A model generated the notes under the pieces. The model had not been told where the DNA came from. It made no database searches and was given only the letters and a program-made list of their open reading frames with translations. The position numbers and the translations under genes are program-made. This document shows positions 52,345 through 62,587 of a DNA stretch of 62,587 bases, in pieces. This stretch comes from Nemertoderma westbladi (lineage: Eukaryota; Xenacoelomorpha; Nemertodermatida; Nemertodermatidae). The stretch lies in NCBI GenBank assembly GCA_032718475.1, contig JAUCBJ010002408.1, positions 1 through 62,587 on the forward strand. The letters run 5' to 3'. How positions within the stretch are numbered: position 1 is the first letter of the stretch; each line of letters opens with the position of its first letter.

Positions 52345-53500
52345 ATTAGTACTGTAGTATTAACAGCGAGTTGTTATTTATCACTTTACAACTTCAGAGG
52401 ACATTACAGTATTGTATTGGCATGTACGTACATTTAGTATTATATTGGTGTTGTAATGTCCCTTTGATTATTTGGTAACCAATGTCGGCGAGCTGTAAGG
52501 TTACGGTGTCATTGGTTACCATGTAAACAATAGGTGGTATTTAATATTAATTGCCTGACAGCAAGATAGGCCTGCTGCATTACCTACCAGTAGCTATTAA
52601 TAATCAGTAGCGATAAACTATTAACATGGCTCCAAACGCCACCATAAATATAAGCTAACTTTTTATAACATAATTTAGGTCATTTTTATATTTATTTTAT
52701 ACAGCAACTAATTTAATTTGTGCAGTTTCTATCGCTTATAATGAATGGGAGAATCTTTTAGGCTCGTTAAGCCAAGGAATGCCTGTTCACCACCATGGGT
52801 GATCTTCCACAGTAAACCCTTCCACTTTCACTTATAATATATATACAATCATTTCATAATGTTACAATTTTAGAATAAAACTACATCAATACTTGTTACA
52901 AAGTACTTTACAGTGTTCTGATCCTCGGTGCTTTATTTTCACTCACTCACTACGTTCGTTCGTGTAACAAAGCTACTCGGATCATCACACTATAAACTTT
53001 ACTCACAAGTATGTAAATAGTTATTATTCTAAAATAGTAACATTACTCAACGCCGTTAGTATTAACAGCGAGTTGTTATTTAGCACGTTACAACTTTAAA
53101 GGACAATACAGCATTGTATTGGCCTGTACATTTAGTATTGTAGTGGGTGTTGTAATGTACCTTGTTTATGTGGTAACCAATGACGGCGAGCTGTAAATTT
53201 ACGGCGTTATTGGTTACCACGTTAACAATAGGTAAGAAATTTGTCTAACAGCCAGAGATAGGCCTACTGAAATACCTACCGGTAGGCGGGATATAACTAT
53301 TAATAAGCAGTAGGTAGGGCCTAGCTATATTATTATAACATGGCTCTAAAACGCCACCATAAATATAAGCTAACTTATTTATAACATAATTTATGTCATT
53401 TTTACATTTATTTATACAGCAACTAATTTAATTTATGCAGTTTCTATCACTTATTATATATTATAAGTGATAGAAACTGCATAAATTAAATCATTTCGTA
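52345..53500. repeat. Diverged tandem duplication of about 700 bp
   Basis: The segment starting GTATTAACAGCGAGTTGTTA occurs at 52358 and 53057 and stays alignable through TGGTAACCAATG, GGCGAGCTGTAA, GATAGGCCTRCTG and ATAAATATAAGCTAACTT. Each copy contains an X-box-like GTTACC-N2-GTWAAC (52515-52528, 53213-53226). The last part of copy 2 is followed by its own inverse near 53440-53490. Confidence 0.8.
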
Positions 53501-53785
53501 ATGTTACAATTTTGGAATAAAACTACATACATATTTGTTGCAATAACTATTTACATACTTGTGTGTAAAGTAGCACTTTACAGTGTGATGATCCGAGTGG
53601 CTTTGTTACACGAACGAACGTTAGTGAGTTAGTGAAAATAAAGTTAAGTGAAGTGAAGTACTTTACAGTGTTCTGATCCTCGTGCCTTTATTTTCACTCA
53701 CTCACTAACGTTCGTTCGTGTAACAAAGCCACTCGGATCATAATACTGTAAAGTGCTACTTTACACACAAGTATGTAAACAATAT
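52915..53785. repeat. Three copies of a dispersed repeat (one inverted)
   Basis: Copies at 52915-53010, 53545-53640 (inverted) and 53660-53785 share TTCGTTCGTGTAACAAAGC and CACTCGGATCAT. A fourth lies in the deaminase intron at 10785. Confidence 0.75.
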
Positions 53786-53789
53786 AAAC

Positions 53790-54975
53790 AAACGAGTTCG
53801 GTTATGTCTCCTAAGCACCAATGGGATTCCAGCCGACAAATCTGGTTTATCTATTTGGAAAGTCTACTGCTGGTGCATTACGTAAGCTGCTAGCGGACAT
53901 ATAAGTGGCTTTAAATAGTTCAACCAAGCGAGACAGGTTAATGTACGTTGCCTTTCTCGATATGGTAATACGGTCGAGACTACCACGAGACTACGAGATG
54001 ACATCATGAAAAACCTTCACAACAATAGGGTTAAAATATTCGATGGCCTGCGTTTATCCAGTTCAATCACTTAACTGCGAGGAATATTACAGGGAGACAT
54101 ATTTTCACCTACGTCCTTCAACATCTTCATTGCGGACCTAGCGTCAGCTTTTAACCGCGCTATCGCCCTCCTTAAATATATTTTCTAAGCTGATGATCTC
54201 GCGTTCTAACCATGAAATTAAATGTGGTCTGAACGTCCTCCAAACTTGGTTTAAAGATAACGGAATGGAAGTTAATATGGTAAAAACAAAAGTAGTTAAG
54301 TTTAGAAATAACCGGCGTCTCGCTCAAAATGACACTTTCACACAAACCCGTTACCATTTCTAATGAGTATGAATACCTCGGTGACACCTTACAAACATCG
54401 CTGTGCTTCACCAACCATATAAAATCCAAAAGAAGAAAATGTTATGGTGCAATCGCGGCTCCCTTTATCACCTACATCTGATCTCAACTGAAACTGGTTT
54501 ACTTGTTTTTTATTCGAAAGTTGCCCCAATTATAACGTATTCTCTTGCAGAACTTGGCCCTTTCCTAAACTTAACGCACCTTAAAGACATCGACAAAGTA
54601 AAGTCCACCTTTATTAAACGCATGTTAGGCCTTCTTATAACTGCTTCATCTACTCTAGCATTTTAAACACGTTAAGGTAAATACATTTATTAACAATATA
54701 GTGGATAAATCCCCAACAGTTATCACCCAGCGCATGATGGACCAATATAAACTGTTCCGCGGCGACCGCGAGAACAACTTAGTCGAGGAAGGTTACACCG
54801 CGGGGTCAGCGTTCTCAAATTCAACATGAAAACGCCCGGGGTAATCGCTATATTACCACCCGGTTAACGGCCCACGGGTACCACCATAAACTCTGTAAAA
54901 TAAACAGCAGGTCCAACCGCTTTCACGTTCTTATCTGCCCAAACCGCCCATCTCTACAGGAACTATTGGCCTCTT
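53790..54975 (+). pseudogene. LINE RT palm to C-terminus, many stops
   Basis: Fragments in shifting frames include LLADI-VALNSSTKRDRLMY, VAFLDM (palm A Asp), ILQGDIFSPTSFNIFIADLA (palm B), WFKDNGMEVNMVKTKVVKF and a tail with DIDKVKSTFIKRMLGL. It probably belongs with 51330-51600, split by about 2.2 kb. Confidence 0.75.
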
Positions 54976-56274
54976 AGGTTTTTATTATCTTTTTAAATAA
55001 ATATTAGTTTACAGTAACCTGTGTGACACTCACCCGTTTGCCCCGACTGGGGGCGTATATATATTATTAATATATTATTTAGATAAACTACAAGTCAACC
55101 ACATGTTTTAGTATCAAATGTAATACAAGGGTTGACTTGGCGTAAGTCTCAATTAATATCACTTCTCGGTGAATTAATAATGTTTATTTATCAATCAAGG
55201 GAAAGAAACAGCTTACTGTAGATAATTATACTACAATTTCGTATTCATTTGGCTTTTTTGTTTTATTTTTGATATTCTAACCATAATAATAAGCGAGAAT
55301 CAATACAGTCAAATTGTTATTGTAATCAGCTGTTATTTGGGGCTCAATCACCCCACTAGTGTTGTCGACATGCACAGAACTAAGATAGTCAGACAAAAAT
55401 GAAAATGTATAAGTTGGTGCCTCTGCGGACCTTTTCGTGGCACAAAGCGAAAGCGGGGGCAATAACAAGATAAAATATTGAATTGTATTACATCCCCCAC
55501 TACCGCAATTACACCAAGGCAATCACCAATAATCAGAAACGTGATTGGCGCTTGTTTGCGGTGCTGCTTCCCAGTAGGGTGTTACTAGTTAGTAGTAGTT
55601 AGTGAGGTAGTCAGTAGTACTCCCAGTAAGTAATTCACTACACCTAGTTTCATAGTGCATGTTTATTCTCCCTCTGGAACTACCGATCTCAACTGATCAA
55701 TGATTTCAGCATGCATCTAATATTGTAAAGTTGCCTTTTTTTTAGTTTGTGTTGTTTTTACATTCCCGCCAAGTATGTACTTCTTGCTTGCTTCAACAGA
55801 TAAAAAAAATAAAATTTAAATAATAATTACTTTTTGTGCTGTACACTGAGAGATATATGTGTTAATAATAATTTATGTTGGTGCTGAATCATTCAGGTAC
55901 ATTGACTCACGCACATTATTCTTGGTTCTCATGAAAATATCGTATAATTAGTTTTTATTTCAATCTATTATTTATTGTGTAATTTATTGCAGTATTAAGA
56001 ATGCTCCCCTCAATGAATTGAATGACAGCCGTTTTAGGGTACCGTTAATAGGTTTCTGCTGGTGAAACTCTTATAGGTTGATGAGCTAGTTTAGCGCAAT
56101 GATACACGCCATACGGTAGGTACGGTGCATCTATTACTACATGTAGTTGTGCCGCATGCGAGGGAATTTCATTATACTCACGTGTCTCGTTACTTTCTGA
56201 ATTCATTCAAAGTTTTTAATTTAGTCACATTAGGTTTCCATTTTTCTAGAACGTTTAGCAATAGTTATTTCTAT
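54976..56274. other. AT-rich stretch, nothing recognised
   Basis: No coding or repeat feature that I can support. Confidence 0.4.
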
Positions 56275-58930
56275 CTATCTATAATCGGCAGGCTGCTGCA
56301 TGGGATTGCTATGCCGGCTAAAAACGCCGCCACAAAACGCATCTTGACTTCCTCGAGATTATCCGCATCTTCAAGGCCAGTGCCCTTTAAGATGCGCCTC
56401 AAAGAACTTAAGTGCTGCCAACCATTTCTATGCACTTACGGCGAAAGCAATGTACTGCGATGCGGAGGCGGCTTTGTTCATGTGTCAAGCTTGGGGGGAC
56501 CAATGAGACACCTCCAATGTTAGATAGTGTCTGGTTGGAGGATGTGTTCATTGTCTTTGACACTGTGAACCCGACGTAGCATTCTTGTGAATGTGCCTTC
56601 CAGAGAGCTTGTGTCCTCGGCAGTTGGAGCCCAGCATGGACTCCCATAGAGGAGTACTGGAACTACTGCTGCTCTAAATAATCGGACCTTAAGTTTCCGA
56701 TTAATTCTCAGTGACTTCCAAATCATGGAAAGGCTGCCCATGCCTTTCCCTTACGTATTCGTTAGGTCCTAGAATGTTAATGAGATCCTTATTCCTCTAA
56801 TTTATCTTCCAAAACATACCCAATATTTGTTATCATTCAGTTATGATAATAACTGAATGCCAAAACACAGGATTATGCACTGGCTTGTCCTCACGGCGAA
56901 AGCAATGACCTGCAAAGCGGAGGCGACTATGTTCTAGTGTCAAGCTTGGGGGAACCAATGATACACCTCCCATGTTATATAGTGCCTGGTTGGAGATGTG
57001 TGCATTGTACTTGACACAATGAACCCGGCGTAGCATTCTTGTGAATGTGCCATCCAGAGATGTGGTGTCCTGAGCAGTTAGAGCCCAGCATGGACTCCCA
57101 TAGAGGAGAACTGGAACTACTGCTGCTCAAAATAATTGTACCTTAAGATTCCAAATATCTATATTATATGAGACTTATAAATACTGGACAGTGGACAGAC
57201 AGCCCATTAAAGCTGCACATGCATCGTCTTATGTATTTTGAAGGCTTTCCCATGATCCCATGTTGCAGAAATCATCCACATGCTCAAGCACGCCATCTTC
57301 AGAGCTTATGCTCATACGATGAGACATTTCCAGAGGACTGTCGAAAATATCTCTTAAAATTGTTGTCTTCTTGGAGTTAACAAAACGATCATCACGAGAA
57401 GCAGCCTTTTTTCTAATGGGCTGCTGAACCATTGGGTTCCCTAATTCTGAGAGTTCTCCTACGTCATTAGCAAAGTCTAGATCAGTTAGGTACTTGGCTG
57501 GATTTCCTCGACTTAGTCGGTAGTGGGTGTTACCATCACAACGTCATCATTATGGTTGTCTAAGGACATGCGTAGAACATAGTCAACCATAATTATGAAT
57601 AATAATGGTGCAAGTAGGCCACCCTGGAGGACTCCCCATGATACTTCGAATTAATTTGTGTCACCATCAATGGTAGACGCAAATATCGTCGAACCATCGA
57701 CGATTCCCGCAACAATTTCCTCAGGAATCCCCTATAATGCAAGTAATAAATTGCATGAAATTTGAAACGGTGTTAGTTTCACCTACCTCATCCTTAGTGG
57801 GTGAGCCAGAATTTATATTTTCGCTTTCAATGTTTAGCTACAAAAAATTGAAAAAAGAATCTCCAGCGATATTGCACCAGTCGTTCTTCCACAGTCAGTC
57901 ATTCAGTTCGTTCCAGCAGTTATCCTTAAATTTTATCGTATTTTGTTAGAAAGCTGGCAGTGCAAGGATTCCAAAAATGTAAAAATATTTGAATTTGATT
58001 GGGAAATAGCTGATATTTGGCCATATTATTGCATGTATTTGCTTCCCCTGCAGGCCATTTATTCTATTTAATAAATACACATTCTGGAACATTTTGTTTA
58101 TCTCATAATTGCTTGGCAACATACATTAATATTCATACCTAAAGAAAATATTCTAGAGCATTAAAGATAATAAATGGCCAGCAGCGGAAGCAATGACATG
58201 CAACATTCGAATGCCCATATCTCAGCTATTTCCCAACCAAATACAAATATTTGTACATAATTTGGAAATTTTCTATTGCAAATTACTATAAAATTTAAGA
58301 ATAAATGCAGTACAACTGGTGCAATATCGATGGAGACACTGTTTTCAAACGCTTGTAGCTAAAGATTGATAGCAAAAATAAAAAATCTTGCACACCCACT
58401 TCCACACCCGAGTATTCTGGGACATGGTGTATTAGTTTTCATTTCTTGCAGGATTCATTTAGTTCTGTACATGTCTATTAGGATGGGGTGAATGAGCACC
58501 AAACATTTAGGCATTTTAAAAACCTCAACGGGGGACACTATCTACTTTACTGGCACGATCATCTGGTGATTCAGCCTTAACCTTGGTGGTTGGTTGGCTT
58601 TTCAGCCCAGTAAGCAAGTTGATCGATTTCCATGCCTGGGATGATTGCCTGCTGTCTGTTGTCGTCGGCATCATTGATGGCATCAACCTGTTGGTTTATT
58701 AGCTCCTGTAGATTAACAGAGTAATGCCTGTTCAGGGACCTAGATGCAGCCTTAACTGCATTCTTGGCCGCTGTACTGTAGTACCGGTACTCATTCTACG
58801 CATTGTGTGCCTCTCGGCACTTCCTCAGTACGTCTGTGAAGGCAGTATGGCCATCGCAGTCATCTGCTGCCCCTGATGCAAGGGGTCCATATCTGTTGCT
58901 CAGCTCCAGTGAGTTTGAGAAAATACATTA
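56275..58930 (-). pseudogene. Broken LINE (minus strand) with internal duplication and insertion
   Basis: From the right: SLNRHYSVNLQELINQQVDA (about 58700), palm pieces EVSWGVLQGGLLAPLLFIIM and TDLDFAND (57700-57460; FADD has become FAND), then the C-terminal part twice. Those copies are LFRAAVVPVLLYGSPCWAPT with GGVSLVPPSLTHEQSRLR at 56741-56408 and a second copy at 57160-56833. The 3' end near 56275 matches 6925-7235. The 57735-58432 segment is a foldback insertion. Confidence 0.82.
57735..58432. mobile_element. Foldback element inserted in the LINE
   Basis: Inverted arms (57745-58075, 58140-58420) share GCAAGGATTCCAAAAATGT, GGCCATTTATTCTATTTAAT and CTCCAGCGATATTGCACCAG-type words with the 44391-45567 element. 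It ends GACATGGTGTAT. It is older than that copy, with many mismatches. Confidence 0.75.
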
Positions 58931-61404
58931 GAAAACTGCTTGAGGATTGAAATCTCTATTAAATTCCGCACATGATAGGATTAAAATTGTTTTTACAATT
59001 TCCAAAATAGGGCAGTGCTACCCCCCCTCCCCCCCCCCCCTTTAAGTTCTCTTCTTAAGGTTGATACCATTCGAATCCGAAGTCCATTCGAGATATCCCT
59101 TACTACTCCAGTCCCTGGCCTTAGACCGGGTAGGAATTTTGGGGTGGACGGGATTGCTCACCGAATCCCAGTAGGACATACATATATGAGTGTAAAAATC
59201 CTTGGGTAGACTTTCTGCTCCCTGAGCATAAGTTTTTTATAGCCATTTGTTTTGTGTGTCCGTGAGTTGTTCACAATCTCAAGAATTTGTGGTGATTTGA
59301 GTATTTACTACGTCAGTTTCCACGGCAACTACAGTATTATACATATTTTATACTAATTTACTGTATAGATTGTGGTGAAAGTGGTAAAGATTACCAGGGT
59401 ATTTTTGCGTTATACGCCATATATAGCTGTTTTTATTACATTGTTAAAAGACACAATTATTTCATGTAATAATGTTAACTGTACTTCTTTTCTATCCTGT
59501 GGGCGACGATTACTTGTTTCAGCAAGAAGTGCAATACTAAGCGATGATGCAGATGCCGGAAAGATATCGTTTCTTGCACATGATTTTGCAAATGCAATTT
59601 TGAAATTGAGTGCGAGAATATTCCATAATTACAACATTTAGTTCAAAGCATTTAATTAACATTATATAACATTTAATAATAAATTAACTCAGTGTTCATA
59701 CCAATATCACTATTTTACTGTGCCCTCTTTTCTTTATAGCTCGCTTCGATCGGTTTATGGTTAATTGGATTCATCGTAAAACCGTTATACTTGGTTAATT
59801 CTGGTAACAAAAGCTAAATAATAATATCATTTTTGTTGTTTTTTTGTTTGTGTCTTGATTTGGAAAAATGATGAGAACACAGATGATTATTTGCATTTTT
59901 ATGACGTCATAAAATGACGTAAGGGCGTAAGACGTATGACTTAAGGCCAGGGACTGGATTATACAAGAGATGAGAAATCATGGAGATGGATTGAATTCGA
60001 TTGACACTATAGTTGTATACCATTGTCGATGTTGTAGATTGATATATATATATGTGCAAAATGAAATAATTTTTAATCATCGAGGGAAACTAGTTTTTCC
60101 CAACCCCAGAATAGAGTAGCGATTGGAAATCGTAACAACGGGTACCGGAAGTGCGAAAACTACTTTTTCTAAGTTGGATTACTTTATTTTAATCTTAATT
60201 TATTAAATTTTCCGTCATACAGGGTCATTGTATGAATATGACCTGCTTACATCAGGATTACAATGTATGGCAGATTTTTGTAATGATATTGTTAGATTAA
60301 ATATTATATTTCAATTAACTATTTATTTGATTATTCACGGACGTTAAGTAAAAATTTTTACCTCAGTAGTAATGTAAAATGCAACTAACCTAGACGTTAT
60401 TGCATGCAATCAGTTGACGGCAGTCTGCGTATCGGTAAATCTCACCCCGCTTCAGAAGGCATTATCAAGAGGCTAAGCCAGGAAATGTCACTAGAGAGAA
60501 ACTCAAAGGGAGAGTGAAATGGAGCTATAACCGCACGATATAGTGACTGTAACCACTGGGAAGCAGCACCAAAAACTTGCTCCAATCATATTTCTGCTTG
60601 TTTATGACTGTCTTGCTTGTGCGTATACAATATTTTTGCATAGCAGAAATATTTTAGTTGAGCCACCATAGCATCTCAATATGCAGCTTCAATGCGGCAG
60701 GCCGATTATAGTAGTAGTCTAAGCTGTATTAACCTTCATAATTGTTCTATAAAACTTTATTTACCTGTTTGTGTCATCGAATACTTACACTGTATCTCCT
60801 TTAACCCTGCCTGAGGGTGTACATATATATATATATTATAAAACATTTCAGGCTTTTGGAAAACAAGCCGTCCACCTAGAATGGTATTGCATAACTAATG
60901 ATGCTCGATTTTTTCATTAACGAGGTAGATTAATTAAATAAATACGCAAGTGATTAATTAATGTTCCCTCAAGCTTTTACCATAAATAAATATTTATAGT
61001 TATATTTATTTATTTATTTTATATAATTTATATTTATAGTACAAGTTAAGAAATCATGTCTTCTTTTCTGTTTAGACACTTCTTAATGCAGCGGGTATAT
61101 ATAATATATATATATTAGATACATCGAAATATATTTGTAAGTTGCATTTTCTCAATTTCTGGGTCTCCTAGAATCACACTTCTGAAGGTTCGGTTATGGC
61201 AGCAGTAACTATGGTTACTGGTAAGAGTAAACTGCGAAATTCCTGGAATATATAAAATCCATAATCCCCAATTTATTTAATATTCTAGAATATTACAACA
61301 CTTTCACTTTAGCTATTTCACAATGGAATAAGATGCTATGGACGACATTATTTATGTTTTTAAAAAATACTAAATACAACCTTAAAACGAATTGTAGATC
61401 ATGT
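58931..61404. other. AT-rich stretch, no gene recognised
   Basis: A C-rich run is at 59021-59040 and TA microsatellites near 60042 and 60824. An 89-codon ORF at 59372 has no recognised domain. Confidence 0.4.
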
Positions 61405-61745
61405 TATGTTAGAAAGCTGTCCGTGCAAGGATTCCAAATATCTAACACATCTGAATTTCGTCCTAAAATAACTGAGGTATAAAAGCGTTAAAACGTTGCA
61501 TGGTTTTGCATCTGCGCGAGGCTATTTTATTCTAATTAATAAATACAATAAATATATTCTGGAACACATTGCAACATGTACGAACAGCAATCTACATAAT
61601 TATGTTGTATGGAAATAACTGAGAAATTGAAATATCAGGCCAGCAGTAAGAAAAGGTGTCGATATATCATCATACCAAATTTTATAGCATTTTATTGAAA
61701 TGACTTGCTAAAAATGGTTGTTGTATTAAGGGTGATGGTGTATCC
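61405..61745. mobile_element. Third, diverged copy of the long-inverted-repeat family
   Basis: GAAAGCTGTCCGTGCAAGGA, TTCCAAATATCTAAC and ATAAATACAATAAATATATTCTGGAAC match the arms of 44391-45567. It ends GATGGTGTATCC. The second arm is mostly decayed. Confidence 0.6.
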
Positions 61746-62587
61746 ATTTAATTAAAATTTTATTGCAAAGATTAAATTATTATTAAAAGTATTTAATATT
61801 TGCCCAGCTACGCTCACTGACACTGTATTCCTGGTGATTGTGTAGCGAGTATTAGTAGACTGGCAGTTGGCGTCGTAACAATAAATGAGGTTCAAAGGCA
61901 AGTGGCCTTACGTCTTAAGATTATTCAATCTTAATGGATGTGTTTAATTTATGTGTTTATGTGTTGTTCTCTATATCCTGGCAGGATATTAAACAATTTT
62001 ATATAATTTTGTATAATTTTATATGGTAAGGAGACTTCCGTCATAGGGCATGAGAATATTGAAAGTCCCTTACCCGATTCCTGAGTGCTCCTCTAGTAGA
62101 ATATATACCTCCCTTCCCACTAGACCTCTGTTTTCGTTCAGGAAACCTGCTGTCGGACAATTCGTACCAGTCGTGGATATGTAGTAGATATGTAGTAGTA
62201 AAGTACGGAATAAGTATGTTTGGTTTGACTTACTATGTATATTGGATACCTACTAGTTCAATAACTACTATTCTCACTAGTAGGAGTTATTGCACGTACT
62301 TTGCGAATAACGTATACACCAATAATACACAGTAATATAACTGTAGAAAGTAATATAAAGAGAAGAGGTGACATTTAATGTATAAGTTGTCACATTAATT
62401 ACACAGAAATATTGCTAATAACTACTAAACATCTGGCCGGACTAATATTATCACTTCAACTAAGGCCCTGCATGTACACTTTCAAAACGCCAGTTACTCA
62501 TCTCGGCTGTGAGTTGTTGCGAATTCACAGCCAAGTCCCCTTTGTTCCAAACCTTGCTCTAATCCAACTGTTTTGCCACTGCCAAAT
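61746..62587. other. Right end of window, nothing recognised
   Basis: No coding sequence or repeat that I can support. Confidence 0.4.

Noticed and set aside
59372-59641. 89-codon plus-strand ORF
   Set aside because: No recognised domain, no splice context, AT-rich surroundings; not distinguishable from chance.
61200-61225. X-box near AGTAACTATGGTTACT
   Set aside because: The half-sites are in the reverse arrangement (GTAAC...GTTAC), unlike GTNRCC...RGYAAC.

Overview
This is animal nuclear DNA: interrupted genes with GT-AG introns, vertebrate-like transcription-factor domains, and dense non-LTR retrotransposons, tRNA-derived SINEs, foldback elements and satellites. The frequent AGGCCTA and ACCGGTACC words, AT-rich introns, and an AID/APOBEC-like deaminase outside a vertebrate context suggest a marine invertebrate (echinoderm, hemichordate, brachiopod or mollusc). 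The phylum cannot be settled from the window.

Main gene, minus strand, about 35576 to 2420: an RFX1/2/3-type winged-helix transcription factor. I traced its coding exons one by one. All splice phases agree and give about 971 residues, the length of human RFX1. Two 182-nt exons (22039-21858 and 21202-21021) encode alternative versions of the first part of the DNA-binding domain. They have the same entry and exit phase, so only one can be used per mRNA without a frameshift. A 183-nt cassette exon lies just before them. The intron after the second alternative exon holds a 3.2-kb array of a 23-bp unit. In the sense direction the array carries roughly 140 copies of TACTAAC (branch-point and STAR/Quaking core) and almost no G or AG. 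A consensus RFX-binding X-box lies in the gene's own intron.

Nested gene, plus strand, 10128-14896, inside the RFX intron between 15652 and 8353: a five-exon, 345-residue deaminase. Its N-terminal domain has AID/APOBEC-type zinc-site residues (HAE and SPCxxC). Its C-terminal domain appears to be a second copy of the fold that has lost the zinc ligands, like the inactive half of a double-domain APOBEC3. A 17-bp satellite in head-to-head orientation ends 143 bp upstream of its start codon.

RFX introns also hold hairpin-forming satellites (36-bp at 3490-5517, 32-bp at 29290-29705), two SINEs and fragments of four LINE copies. From 38 kb to the end no intact host gene is visible. The region is a mosaic of broken LINEs, a decayed Ty3/Gypsy element split by a composite foldback, nested long inverted repeats and segmental duplications. 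A foldback element at 450-1270 carries what looks like the 3' end of a replication-dependent histone gene.
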